Positions 48,796 through 57,604 of a stretch of 57,627 nucleotides of DNA are shown piece by piece. The position numbers were made by a program, and so were the translations under genes. The stretch comes from a virus. The stretch's first letter is position 1; every line of letters begins with the position of its first letter. Where the stretch lies: positions 1-57,627 of IMG/VR virus record IMGVR_UViG_3300037847_000264; one strand, given 5' to 3'. The notes under the pieces are model-generated. The model had not been told where the DNA came from. It saw only the letters and a list, made by a program, of their open reading frames with translations, and did no database searches.

Positions 48796-49869
48796 ATGGC
48801 TTTTACAACTGCAACGGGTCACGGAAATTTACCAAACGGTAATTTTAGTTCCGTAATCTATTCCAAAAAGGTGCAGCTTGCATTCCGTAAGTCTACGGTT
48901 GCAGGTGACATCACAAACTCTGACTATTTTGGCGAGATCGCTGCTCAAGGTGATACCGTTAAAATTATCAAAGAACCTGAAATCTCAGTTAGTTCTTATG
49001 CACGTGGTACAACAATCACTGCACAAGATCTTGACGATGAAGATTTTTCTCTTGTCGTAGATAAAGCAAACTACTTTGCGTTTAAAATCGACGACATCGA
49101 AGAAGCTCACTCACATGTGAACTTCATGGACTTGGCTACTAATCGTGCAGCATATCGCTTGTCAGATCAGTACGACCAAGAAGTATTAGGCTACTTGGCA
49201 GGATACAAACAGTCTGCACTACATACTGCAGCTGATACTGTAAACGACCAAGTAAACGGTACAAAAGCTGTTTCAACCGCAGGTTCAGACGAATTGCTTT
49301 CAAGCATGAAGCTGAAAAAAGGTGACTTTGGCAACATCACAACAACTTCTGCTGGCGATCACTCGATTCCAGTAGCAGCTCGTTTGCCAGGAGCAACAGC
49401 TTTACCAACAGCCACAGCTTCACCAGCAATGGTTGTAGCTCGTATGGCTCGTCTACTTGATCAACAACAAGTTGATAAAGATGGACGTTGGTTGGTTGTA
49501 GATCCAGTATTCATGGAAATTCTACGTGATGAAGACTCACGTCTTTTCAACGCAGACTTCGGTGAATCAGGTGGACTACGAAATGGTCTTGTCTTGAATA
49601 ACTTCCACGGATTCCGTGTATATACTTCAAGCAACCTACCATCAGTCGGTACAGGCCCAGGTACAACTGGTTCTGCTAACCAAAACACTAACTATGGTGC
49701 TATTGTTGCAGGTCATGATTCTGCTGTCGCAACTGCGGAGCAAATCAATAAGACTGAAACTTACCGTGATCCAGACAGCTTTGCTGACATCGTTCGTGGT
49801 ATGCATCTATATGGTAGAAAGATCCTTCGTCCTGAAGGTATCGTTACTGCCAAGTACAACGCAGCGTAA
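48796..49869 (+). CDS. Major capsid protein
   Basis: A 357-residue protein. ATG 48796 is preceded by AGGAGG at good spacing; the frame opens from 48745 without a ribosome site. VIYSKKVQLAFRKSTVAGDI, GDTVKIIKEPEISVSSYARG, FKIDDIEEAHSHVNFMDLAT and the late HGFRVYTSSNLPSVG fit major coats of HK97-fold podoviruses. The gene is flanked by its own promoter, a 5' hairpin and, after the next gene, an intrinsic terminator. It forms the icosahedral shell. Confidence 0.87.
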   Translation: MAFTTATGHGNLPNGNFSSVIYSKKVQLAFRKSTVAGDITNSDYFGEIAAQGDTVKIIKEPEISVSSYARGTTITAQDLDDEDFSLVVDKANYFAFKIDDIEEAHSHVNFMDLATNRAAYRLSDQYDQEVLGYLAGYKQSALHTAADTVNDQVNGTKAVSTAGSDELLSSMKLKKGDFGNITTTSAGDHSIPVAARLPGATALPTATASPAMVVARMARLLDQQQVDKDGRWLVVDPVFMEILRDEDSRLFNADFGESGGLRNGLVLNNFHGFRVYTSSNLPSVGTGPGTTGSANQNTNYGAIVAGHDSAVATAEQINKTETYRDPDSFADIVRGMHLYGRKILRPEGIVTAKYNAA

Positions 49870-49883
49870 GGGAGGATTGAACT

Positions 49884-50369
49884 ATGGCATTAGGTGATAA
49901 CACACTCCAAGCGGCACGAGGTAACTCACAACGTGGACGCAACCCTTATTACGTTCAAACTGTATTGAACTTAGCAACTGCTTTGTCTGACAAAGGTACT
50001 GCATTAGCAGCAGCTGATGCTATTCCTGTAATTGCTGTACCAAAAGGTCATATGGTATTAAATGCAGGTATTGAAGTTGATACTCAATCCGATGGTTCTA
50101 CTTTTACAGTAGACCTAGGTATGGTAGATGCTGACGTATTTGTTGATGGCTTTGACGGTACATCTGCAGCAGCAGTAGTTGCACAAAACCCTGCAGCATA
50201 TCAGCCAGTAATGGCTGTAGCTAATGACAACATTGATTTGACAATAGCTACATTGTCAGGTGGTGCTGTTACTACAGGTAAATTCCGTATCTGGGCTGTT
50301 CTTATGGACTGTACAGATGCAGGTAATGACGGTACTGCTAATGAAGTAGACCGTGACTTACTAGCATAA
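49884..50369 (+). CDS. Capsid decoration-like protein, 161 aa
   Basis: MALGDNTLQAARGNSQRGRN begins a protein with a short Arg-rich head and a beta-rich body (VPKGHMVLNAGIEVDTQSDG ... FTVDLGMVDADVFVDGFDG, GKFRIWAVLMDCTDAG). It is the only gene sharing the capsid promoter and terminator, so it should be made in amounts close to the coat. A shell-binding decoration or accessory head protein is a reasonable inference. I do not know a named family. Confidence 0.65.
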   Translation: MALGDNTLQAARGNSQRGRNPYYVQTVLNLATALSDKGTALAAADAIPVIAVPKGHMVLNAGIEVDTQSDGSTFTVDLGMVDADVFVDGFDGTSAAAVVAQNPAAYQPVMAVANDNIDLTIATLSGGAVTTGKFRIWAVLMDCTDAGNDGTANEVDRDLLA

Positions 50370-50379
50370 AATAACTTTA

Positions 50380-50404
50380 GGGGCTGCTTTTGGGTGGCCC
50401 CTTT
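50380..50404 (+). terminator. Intrinsic terminator after the capsid unit
   Basis: GGGGCTGC-TTTTGG-GTGGCCCC forms an 8-bp stem with two G-T pairs and is followed by TTT. It lies 11-35 bases after the decoration-like gene. The U-run is short, so partial termination is likely. Confidence 0.65.
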
Positions 50405-50415
50405 AGCACATCTAA

Positions 50416-50808
50416 ATGATACTTAAAGCTAAAAATAAACTACCTAGTTGGGATATTAGAGTATTTAATCTAGATGAAGTACACACCGAAATGGATGAAG
50501 CTGCTTTACTAGATAGAAATTTTTTAGCTGCTATTAAAAAATCATTAGATAATAATGGAATGCTTTGGCCTCCTATAGTTTGGACACAAGAAACTTTTTT
50601 AGTTTATTGGCAAGAGCAATCACACAGACAAGACCCTAATAAACCTGTAGACGTAGATTTTAAATATCGTTGTGCTATAGGAAATAATAGGTTTAACTAC
50701 GCTAAAGAAAATGGATATAAACAAATAGAATGTGTTTATGTTCCAACTTGGCAAGATAAAGATGCAGTATTAGAAACAACTAAGATGGAATACTGCGTAG
50801 ACTTTTAA
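50416..50808 (+). CDS. ParB-N-like protein, 130 aa
   Basis: LLDRNFLAAIKKSLDNNGML followed by WPPIVWTQ and YRCAIGNNRFNYAKENGYKQ, then IECVYVPTW, resembles the ParB/sulfiredoxin-fold N-terminal domain, where Pro-Pro-Ile and G-N-N-R-F take the place of the usual nucleotide-binding boxes. Some of these domains bind CTP or are nucleases or kinases. It is odd inside a capsid module and just after a terminator. The ribosome site is weak. Confidence 0.55.
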   Translation: MILKAKNKLPSWDIRVFNLDEVHTEMDEAALLDRNFLAAIKKSLDNNGMLWPPIVWTQETFLVYWQEQSHRQDPNKPVDVDFKYRCAIGNNRFNYAKENGYKQIECVYVPTWQDKDAVLETTKMEYCVDF

Positions 50809-50824
50809 ACAAAGGGATTCAAAC

Positions 50825-51262
50825 ATGGGCATTACAACAGCAATGTGTACAAGTTTTAAATCAGAAGTTCTGGGTGGTGTCCACGATCTGGATACCCATA
50901 CATTAAAACTTGCATTAATTAAAAGCGGTGAGTCTGGTACATATGGCGCAGCAACAACTAATTACTCAGACGTTACAGGTAACTCTGACGAAGCAACAGG
51001 TACTAACTACACAGCAGGTGGACAAAACCTAGATGGTGCTACTATTAGTACAGATGGTACTACAGCCATAGTAGATTTTACAGATGAGGTTTTTTCTAAC
51101 GTAACAACTTCAGCAGCAGGTTGTATTATTTACAACTCCTCTGCTTCAAACAAAGCAATATGCGTAATTTCTTTTGGTGGTACTGTAAGTGCTACAGCAG
51201 GTGACTTAACTATTGAATTTCCTGCAGCAGCAGCGAGTACTGCCGTAATACGTATTGCCTAA
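50825..51262 (+). CDS. Virion structural (head or tail decoration) protein, 145 aa
   Basis: The product (MGITTAMCTSFKSEVLGGVH ... LKLALIKSGESGTYGAATTN) is a beta-rich protein with YTAGGQNLDGATISTDGTTA and a strand-rich end (CVISFGGTVSATAGDLTIEF). The start and the TNYS ... GTNYTAGGQ pattern are familiar from marine phage virion proteins of unnamed role. It follows with AAAGGG as ribosome site. Placed between capsid and tail connector genes. Confidence 0.68.
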   Translation: MGITTAMCTSFKSEVLGGVHDLDTHTLKLALIKSGESGTYGAATTNYSDVTGNSDEATGTNYTAGGQNLDGATISTDGTTAIVDFTDEVFSNVTTSAAGCIIYNSSASNKAICVISFGGTVSATAGDLTIEFPAAAASTAVIRIA

Positions 51263-51265
51263 CAA

Positions 51266-52024
51266 ATGTCTTTCTCAGGAGTTAGTGCAACTGGCGCAAT
51301 AGAAACTGTAAGCGTTGGTGGTTTTGAAATTGACATATCTGAGAACCTACTTAGTGTATCAGCAACAGGTACAATAGGTTCTGTAGGAGTAGGCAATAGT
51401 GCAACACTTACTGGTGTAAGTGCTACTGGTAGCATAAACACAGTAAAAGAAAATGTTGCAGAAGAATTAGGAAGTGTATCTGCCACAGGTGCTATAGGTA
51501 CAATAGAACCACAGGTAGATGAAGACCTAGTTAGTGTATCAGCTACAGGTGCAATAGGTACACTAACAGTAAATGTAAGTGAAGCTTTAGCAAGCGTATC
51601 TGGTACAGGCGCAATAGGTACAGTAGAAGCTAAAACTTCTGAAGACTTACTTAGTGTAACAGCCACATTTACAGTAGGCACTGTTAAACCCAATGTATCT
51701 GAAACACTAGGAACAGTAGTCGGTACATCTAGTACTAGTGCAGTAACTACTAGGGCAACTGCCACACCACCAATTACAGGACTAGAATTAACTGGTTCGA
51801 TAAATGCACCAGAACCAGTAGTAGATGAATCACTACAAAGTGTATCAGCAACAGGTGCAGTCGGCAGTGTTAATATAAGTGTTACTGAAAAATTAGTAGG
51901 TGCATCTTCTTCTGCTTTAATAAACTTACCAGTAGGAAATGTAACATCAATTCAATTTGATTACGAAGCAGTTAAACACAGATACAATAAAAGAAGAACT
52001 GTCTTACTACCGAGGGTTGCATAA
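51266..52024 (+). CDS. Repeat-rich virion protein with VSATGAIGT units, 252 aa
   Basis: Residues 1-215 are built from about ten repeats of roughly 20-24 residues with core (V)SATGAIGT(V/I), for example SVSATGTIGSV, SVSATGAIGTI, SVSGTGAIGTV and SVSATGAVGSV, with acidic linkers (EELG, DEDLV, SEDLL). The C-terminus (FDYEAVKHRYNKRRTVLLPR) is unrelated. Beta-solenoid or extended fibre is likely. It may be a head fibre or neck component. The stop overlaps the next ATG. Confidence 0.68.
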   Translation: MSFSGVSATGAIETVSVGGFEIDISENLLSVSATGTIGSVGVGNSATLTGVSATGSINTVKENVAEELGSVSATGAIGTIEPQVDEDLVSVSATGAIGTLTVNVSEALASVSGTGAIGTVEAKTSEDLLSVTATFTVGTVKPNVSETLGTVVGTSSTSAVTTRATATPPITGLELTGSINAPEPVVDESLQSVSATGAVGSVNISVTEKLVGASSSALINLPVGNVTSIQFDYEAVKHRYNKRRTVLLPRVA

Positions 52025-52209
52025 TGCCCACTTCACCTTCAGAAAGAACTGTGCTAGTAAGACCTCAAAACAGATTAGTTTTTGTAGACGCACAAACCAC
52101 TACTAGTTCTAAAGATAGAACTGTGATAGTAGAAAAACAAAATAGATTCGTATTTATAAAAAGAAAGCCTAGATCAGCAGATCGTGTTGTCTATGCTAAT
52201 GAGGATTAA
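52024..52209 (+). CDS. Small protein with internal repeat, 61 aa
   Basis: It contains two copies of a strand unit, RTVLVRPQNRLVFV and RTVIVEKQNRFVFI, joined by AQTTTSSKD, then a basic tail (KRKPRSADRVVYANED). The duplicated beta hairpin and one-base overlap with the repeat protein upstream suggest a small structural partner of it. Not a known family to me. Confidence 0.6.
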   Translation: MPTSPSERTVLVRPQNRLVFVDAQTTTSSKDRTVIVEKQNRFVFIKRKPRSADRVVYANED

Positions 52210-52211
52210 AA

Positions 52212-52559
52212 ATGAGTTTCCGTTGGCCAAGTAAAGACCCTGATGAAACATTAGACTATAGCGTAGACTGGTCAAGATTTCTTGATACAGCTATAATTAA
52301 CTCAGTAGTATGGTTTGTAAAGTCTAATGTGTATAATGTAAAAACACAATTAAATGCAGGACAAAACTTAACCAACGCTTCTAGTAATGCAGTAACAGAT
52401 ACAATACAAAATGTGTCTCAAACAAACACTAATACTGTTGCAACTATAAATATTGCTGGTGGATCAAACAATGTAGAGTATACTTTCTTTTGTCAGATGA
52501 CAGACGATACAGGAAGTACTGCAGAACGTAGTATTAAACTTCGACTAAAGGAACGTTAA
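52212..52559 (+). CDS. Conserved virion protein (neck/tail region), 115 aa
   Basis: FRWPSKDPDETLDYSVDWSR near the N-terminus, followed by beta-rich sequence rich in Asn and Thr (NAVTDTIQNVSQTNTNTVAT, NVEYTFFCQMTDDTGSTAER). The (F)RWPxKDPDExLDYSxDWS pattern recurs in phages as a structural protein before the connector. A head-completion or fibre-attachment role is inferred. Confidence 0.65.
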   Translation: MSFRWPSKDPDETLDYSVDWSRFLDTAIINSVVWFVKSNVYNVKTQLNAGQNLTNASSNAVTDTIQNVSQTNTNTVATINIAGGSNNVEYTFFCQMTDDTGSTAERSIKLRLKER

Positions 52560-52560
52560 G

Positions 52561-53298
52561 ATGGCTTATGATTATATTGGAATTGTAAACGACATAAATC
52601 GTAGACTTAACGAAGTTGAACTTACAGGTGGCACAGGAACAAACGCAAACTTCCTTACAGCCACTGGTGAATACTCTATGATTAAAGATGCAGTTAACTC
52701 TGCAATTCGTTTTATTAATCAACACGAATACGAATGGCCTTTTAATCACGTAGAAGAAACTGAAACACTAACCCCAGGTTTGGTAAGATATGCATCTCCT
52801 ACTGATTCTAAAGTATTAGACTTTGATAGTTTTCGTATTAAACGAAATGACACACTAGGAAACGACACCAAAAAACTTCGTTTGCTATCTTACGAAGAGT
52901 ATTTAGAAAAGTATTCTGATTATGAATACAATACTTCTACTGGTATACGTGCATTACCAGAGTTTGTTTTTAGAACTCCTGATGATGGCTTTGGTATAGT
53001 AGCTCCGCCAGATAAAGCTTACGAGTTAGTCTACGAGTATTACAGACTACCTGTTGATTTAATTAATGATACTGATGTACCCACAGTCCCAGAACAATTT
53101 AGACATGTTATCGTAAATGGTGCAATGCACTTTGCCTATATGTTTAGAGGTGAAACACAAGAGTCTATGCTTATGCAAACAAAGTTTGAGACTGAAATAA
53201 AACAAATGAGGAGCCTGTATATTAACCGTTACGATTATGCTAGATCTACTGTTGTAAACAGAGGTAACGTTTCTTACAACACTATTCAGGTCAACTAA
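52561..53298 (+). CDS. Tail tubular A-like / head-tail connector protein
   Basis: A 245-residue protein. IGIVNDINRRLNEVELTGGT, YSMIKDAVNSAIRFINQHEY and RYASPTDSKVLDFDSFRIKR, then LVYEYYRLPVDLINDTDVPT and FRHVIVNGAMHFAYMFRGET, fit connector (gatekeeper) proteins of podoviruses, T7 gp11-like. It is followed three bases later by the large tail tubular B-like gene, as is usual. Confidence 0.78.
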   Translation: MAYDYIGIVNDINRRLNEVELTGGTGTNANFLTATGEYSMIKDAVNSAIRFINQHEYEWPFNHVEETETLTPGLVRYASPTDSKVLDFDSFRIKRNDTLGNDTKKLRLLSYEEYLEKYSDYEYNTSTGIRALPEFVFRTPDDGFGIVAPPDKAYELVYEYYRLPVDLINDTDVPTVPEQFRHVIVNGAMHFAYMFRGETQESMLMQTKFETEIKQMRSLYINRYDYARSTVVNRGNVSYNTIQVN

Positions 53299-53301
53299 TA
53301 A

Positions 53302-55725
53302 ATGCCTACCAATCGCCAAACATATCCCATTAAGTTTAGTGGTGGGCTTATAACTAATATGAGTCCTTTGCAGCAAGGTATGGAAATGCCTGGATCTGCA
53401 CGTATTCTTAGAAACTTTGAACCATCTATCGAGGGTGGATATAAACGAATACTAGGCTACGATAAATACGATCTAGATATTATACCACCTTATGGTATAC
53501 CTGTCGTACATGGTGCATCACAAACTGGTACAAGTTTAGCTCTTGCAAATATTAGACAAACACCAGAAACAGGTGATAAGTTTAAACTAGTGCATGGCAC
53601 TGCAAACATAAATGGCACATCTACTATTGGTACTTCAAATGGTCCAACTGCTCTTGTTAATGGTGCAGTAACAGCAGACAATACTATTATTGTAGATACA
53701 GTTGCTGCAGGTACTATAGCAAAAGGTCAGGCTGTAACAGGTGTAGGTATTGGAAGTAATGTTACAGTATCTAGTGTTACAGCAGGAGCAGCAGGTAACT
53801 TTACTGTAGTGTTAAATAGTAATGTAACTGTTGCAGATAACTTAGCATTACAGTTTACTTTTAAAACTACTACCTTTGCAATAGATGGTATAACAGGTAC
53901 AATACAAACAGGTATGGAAATTGTTGGCACTGGTATTCCAAGAGGAACAACAGTACAAGCTTTTTCATCACCAAATATTACAATAGGTAGTGCAGCAGAT
54001 ACACTATCATTAGTACTTACAGATGATACTGCATTAGAGTTTAAAACTGAGTATACCATTGGTGCAAGTGTTACTTTTGACGATGATGATAATAGAGCAA
54101 CTGTAGATATATCACCTACTCTTGTTGCCTCACCTGCTAACGGAGATGATGTAGAGTTTACAAGTACAACTACCAAACATCTTACAATAGGGTGTGGTGT
54201 ATTTCTTGACTCAGTTATTGTAGCTAGAAACGAAAGTTTAGTTAAAACATCTGGTACTGGGTTCTCACTAGTAAATGTACCTACATACGGAACTGTATTA
54301 GTAAACGGTGCATCACAAACAGGAAGCAGCTTAGTTGTAGATGGATTAGATTCTACACCACAACTAGGCGATGTATTTAAAATTGCAGGTGTAGATAAAA
54401 TATATACAGTAACTGCAACACCAACAGTTACATCAGGTGGAGCTACAATAGCAATAGATCCTGCACTAGCAAGCTCTCCTGCAGATAATGCTGTTATAAC
54501 TTTTTTAAGTACGTCAAGAGAAAATGCTGGTAAAACTAGATTTTCTAGGTATAACTATACGGGAACAGAAAAAATTGCTATAGTTGATGGTATTAACGTT
54601 CCTGCACTATACAATGGTTCTCAGTTTACAGCACTTAACGATGCACCTACAGATGTAAATGCAGCAGAGTTTGTAGTAAGTTTTAAAAATCACTTATTTT
54701 TTGGTAAAAATAACTTACTAACTTTTACTGCTCCCTTTACAGATACTGACTTTACAGCAGCTAATGGTTCTGGTACAATATCTGTAGGAGCAAACATTAC
54801 TGGTCTAATCGTATTTAGACAACAGCTTATTATCTTTACTGAGTCATCTATATTTCAACTACTAGGAAATACTTTAGGTGATTTTAACTTACAACCAGTA
54901 ACAACTGATATTGGTTGTGTAGATAAAGACACAATACAAGAAGTTGGTGGCGATGTAATGTTTCTTGGTCCAGACGGTCTAAGACTTTTAAGTGCTACAG
55001 AAAGACTTGGTGACTACGGACTAGGTGTTGTATCTAAAACAATACAAAAAGAAGTAACAGACTTTATTACAGCCAACACTTCTTTTACTAGTGTAGTTAT
55101 ACGTGATAAGTCGCAGTACAGAATATTAGGTTACAATAATAATATTGCTGAGGCTAACGCTCAAGGCATACTTGGCACACAGATGGCAGGTCAAGGTGGC
55201 GAGGGAATGGCTTGGGCAGACTTGAGAGGAATAAGAGCATACGTAGCAGATAGTAGATTCTTTCAAAATGCAGAAACAATAGTATTTGCAAATGATGATG
55301 GTTACTTATATCAGATGGAAGAAGGTAATAGTTTTGATGGAGATAACATTCAAACAACTTTTGCTACACCTTATATGCCAATTAACGATCCAAGGGTACG
55401 TAAGACATTTTATAAAATGTTTTTATATACCGATCCGCAAGGTAGTGTTTCATTTGATGTAAGTTTAAAACTAGACTTTGACCAAAAAAATAGTGTGCAA
55501 CCTACAAAGATTGACTTTAATAATGCTACAGGAACGGTTGCATTTATGGGTGCAGCTACATTTGGATCATCAGCGGTGTATAGCTCTAAACTAAAAACAT
55601 TATTTGAAACTCAAATTATAGGATCAGCTTTTGTCGTATCTCTACAGTATACATCAGACAGCGTAGATCCACCGTTTTCTTTAGACGCTATAACATTAGA
55701 ATACGCTACAAACACGAGAAGGTAA
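53302..55725 (+). CDS. Tail tubular B-like / tail nozzle protein
   Basis: An 807-residue protein starting PTNRQTYPIKFSGGLITNMS and PGSARILRNFEPSIEGGYKR, the beginning typical of T7 gp12-like nozzle proteins. The middle (about 70-410) contains beta-sandwich insertions with Val/Thr/Gly-rich repeats (GVGIGSNVTVSSVTAG, GTGIPRGTTVQAFSS), and from about 440 the conserved body (FSRYNYTGTEKIAIVDGINV ... NLLTFTAPFTDTDFTAANGS). The insertions make it longer than plain nozzle proteins. Confidence 0.78.
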   Translation: MPTNRQTYPIKFSGGLITNMSPLQQGMEMPGSARILRNFEPSIEGGYKRILGYDKYDLDIIPPYGIPVVHGASQTGTSLALANIRQTPETGDKFKLVHGTANINGTSTIGTSNGPTALVNGAVTADNTIIVDTVAAGTIAKGQAVTGVGIGSNVTVSSVTAGAAGNFTVVLNSNVTVADNLALQFTFKTTTFAIDGITGTIQTGMEIVGTGIPRGTTVQAFSSPNITIGSAADTLSLVLTDDTALEFKTEYTIGASVTFDDDDNRATVDISPTLVASPANGDDVEFTSTTTKHLTIGCGVFLDSVIVARNESLVKTSGTGFSLVNVPTYGTVLVNGASQTGSSLVVDGLDSTPQLGDVFKIAGVDKIYTVTATPTVTSGGATIAIDPALASSPADNAVITFLSTSRENAGKTRFSRYNYTGTEKIAIVDGINVPALYNGSQFTALNDAPTDVNAAEFVVSFKNHLFFGKNNLLTFTAPFTDTDFTAANGSGTISVGANITGLIVFRQQLIIFTESSIFQLLGNTLGDFNLQPVTTDIGCVDKDTIQEVGGDVMFLGPDGLRLLSATERLGDYGLGVVSKTIQKEVTDFITANTSFTSVVIRDKSQYRILGYNNNIAEANAQGILGTQMAGQGGEGMAWADLRGIRAYVADSRFFQNAETIVFANDDGYLYQMEEGNSFDGDNIQTTFATPYMPINDPRVRKTFYKMFLYTDPQGSVSFDVSLKLDFDQKNSVQPTKIDFNNATGTVAFMGAATFGSSAVYSSKLKTLFETQIIGSAFVVSLQYTSDSVDPPFSLDAITLEYATNTRR

Positions 55726-55729
55726 AAAT

Positions 55730-57286
55730 ATGGGAACAGGCTACACACGTAACGACACAGCAAATAACATTGCTGATGGTAACGTTATTAACGCTGCCGA
55801 TTTTGATGGTGAATATGACGCTATTGAAGCTGCATTTAATTCGTCTACAGGCCACACACACGATGGTACTGCTGCAGAAGGTGGTGCTATTACAGTTATT
55901 GGTCCTGCCCAACAGCTAGTAGCAACATCTACATCTATTAATCCAAGTACAAACGCAGGGTTAGACTTGGGTACATCATCATTACAATTTAAAGATTTGT
56001 ACGTTGATGGTGTTGCATACATAGACAGTTTTAGTGGAGACATGTCTGTTGCCACAAACAATAAGTTACAATTTCGTGATGCAGACTTATCCATTAACTC
56101 TAGTGCAGATGGTCAATTAGATGTTGCAGCAGATACTACAGTAAAGATTACATCACCAGAAGTTATTATGACAGATGATGTAAGACTAAAAAGTGATGCT
56201 TCTATTCTTACATTTGGTGCAGACGATGATGTTAAACTTACACACGTAGCTGACACAGGTCTTGGTGCTACAGCAGCTAGTGGGTTTCAACTATCATTAC
56301 AAACATCTGACATTTCTGTAGACAGTGGTAATACAATCGGTAAGATTAGTTTTAATGCTCCACTAGAAGACAGTGGTACAGATGCTATACTTGTAGGTGC
56401 TGAGATAGAAGCACAAGCAGAAGCTAACTTTGGTGCAGCAGATAACTCTACTGCCCTTATATTTAAAACAAATACAAGTGCTGCAGCTACAGAGCGTATG
56501 CGTATTAAATCAGATGGTGACATTGTATTTACTGGTGCAGCATACAATATGACCTGGGATACCAGCGCCAATGCGTTAGACTTTGCAGATAATGCAAGTA
56601 TAGTTCTTGGTACAGGTAATGATCTTACAATTAAACATGACTCGTCTGATTCTTCTATAGTAAATACAACAGGGGAGTTGACAATACAAGGCGATGGTGT
56701 TACAATACAAAGTAACACTGGCACTGAAAAGTATATGGATATGGATGTTAACGGTGCGGTTAACTTATACCATAACAATGTAAAGAAAATAGAAACAACA
56801 GCAGATGGTGTAGACGTTAGTGGTGACATTAGCGTTGGTAATCTTAACGTAGATGGAAACACAGTATCTTCTACAGATACAAATGGTAATATAAACCTAT
56901 CACCAAATGGTACAGGCACTGTTGTAATTAATACTGATCTTGATGTAGATAATGTTAACATAAATGGTAATGCTATTACATCAACAGATACCAATGGAAA
57001 CATTGACATAAATCCGAATGGCACTGGTATCGTTAAACTAAAATATAACAATTCGGATGTATTAGTAACAAGTGCCACTGGTGCAACTTTGACAGGTGCA
57101 ATCGCTGCAACTACTTTTAGTGGTCAGTTAGATGGTACTATATCGTCAGCTACGACAGCAACAACACAGAGTGCAGGTGACGACAGCACAAAGATAGCAA
57201 CAACTGCATACGTTGATGGTGCTACTGGAACAACATCAACAGCATCAGATGCTTCTGCACTTGCATTCGCAATAGCTTTAGGGTAA
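55730..57286 (+). CDS. Tail fibre, N-terminal virion-attachment type
   Basis: A 518-residue protein. MGTGYTRNDTANNIADGNVI and EYDAIEAAFNSSTGHTHDGT form the N-terminal adaptor of marine phage fibres that anchors to the tail. The body holds beta-helix-like segments, with NTVSSTDTNGNINLSPNGTG and NAITSTDTNGNIDINPNGTG as two near-identical 31-residue units near residues 380-440. No S74 domain. It is the first of the fibre set that continues past the window junction. Confidence 0.8.
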   Translation: MGTGYTRNDTANNIADGNVINAADFDGEYDAIEAAFNSSTGHTHDGTAAEGGAITVIGPAQQLVATSTSINPSTNAGLDLGTSSLQFKDLYVDGVAYIDSFSGDMSVATNNKLQFRDADLSINSSADGQLDVAADTTVKITSPEVIMTDDVRLKSDASILTFGADDDVKLTHVADTGLGATAASGFQLSLQTSDISVDSGNTIGKISFNAPLEDSGTDAILVGAEIEAQAEANFGAADNSTALIFKTNTSAAATERMRIKSDGDIVFTGAAYNMTWDTSANALDFADNASIVLGTGNDLTIKHDSSDSSIVNTTGELTIQGDGVTIQSNTGTEKYMDMDVNGAVNLYHNNVKKIETTADGVDVSGDISVGNLNVDGNTVSSTDTNGNINLSPNGTGTVVINTDLDVDNVNINGNAITSTDTNGNIDINPNGTGIVKLKYNNSDVLVTSATGATLTGAIAATTFSGQLDGTISSATTATTQSAGDDSTKIATTAYVDGATGTTSTASDASALAFAIALG

Positions 57287-57292
57287 AATAAT

Positions 57293-57604
57293 ATGGCAAA
57301 CACATTTAAAAATTATGTAAGTAGTTCGGCTGTAGGCACTTCAGAGGTAACAATCTACACCGTACCATCAAGTACTACTGCAGTTATCATTGGTTGTAAC
57401 ATAGCTAATGTAACAAGTAGTCAAATAAGAGTCACTGTAAAGGTTGCAGATACACACGTTGTGAAAGAAGTACCTGTACCTGCAAACTCTGCAATATCTG
57501 TTTTAGACGGTAAAATAATTGCAGAAACAACAGACACTGTAAAGGTGACATCTAACACAGCAGCAAGTGCTGATGTAATCGTGAGTGCATTGGAGCAAAC
57601 ATAA
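57293..57604 (+). CDS. Small tail-region structural protein, full copy, 103 aa
   Basis: MANTFKNYVSSSAVGTSEVT begins a beta-rich protein (VIIGCNIANVTSSQIRVTVK ... NSAISVLDGKIIAETTDTVK) lying between two fibre genes. This is the complete form of the gene cut at position 1. Its AKVSN-type turns (LDGKIIAETTDTVKV) recall small decoration proteins. Its stop overlaps the start of the first S74 fibre. Function inferred from context only. Confidence 0.72.
   Translation: MANTFKNYVSSSAVGTSEVTIYTVPSSTTAVIIGCNIANVTSSQIRVTVKVADTHVVKEVPVPANSAISVLDGKIIAETTDTVKVTSNTAASADVIVSALEQT

Noticed and set aside
51259-51765. Long minus-strand ORF opposite the VSATGAIGT repeat protein
   Set aside because: It is a mirror of the low-complexity repeat on the plus strand. 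It lacks a ribosome site and would be the only minus-strand gene in the late module.
53727-54176. 149-codon minus-strand ORF
   Set aside because: Opposite the repetitive insertions of the nozzle protein; hydrophobic Val/Ser composition typical of a shadow frame.
56287-57078. 263-codon minus-strand ORF opposite the tail fibre
   Set aside because: Repetitive Ser/Val/Thr composition reflecting the fibre gene on the other strand, with no ribosome site. The plus-strand protein is clearly real.
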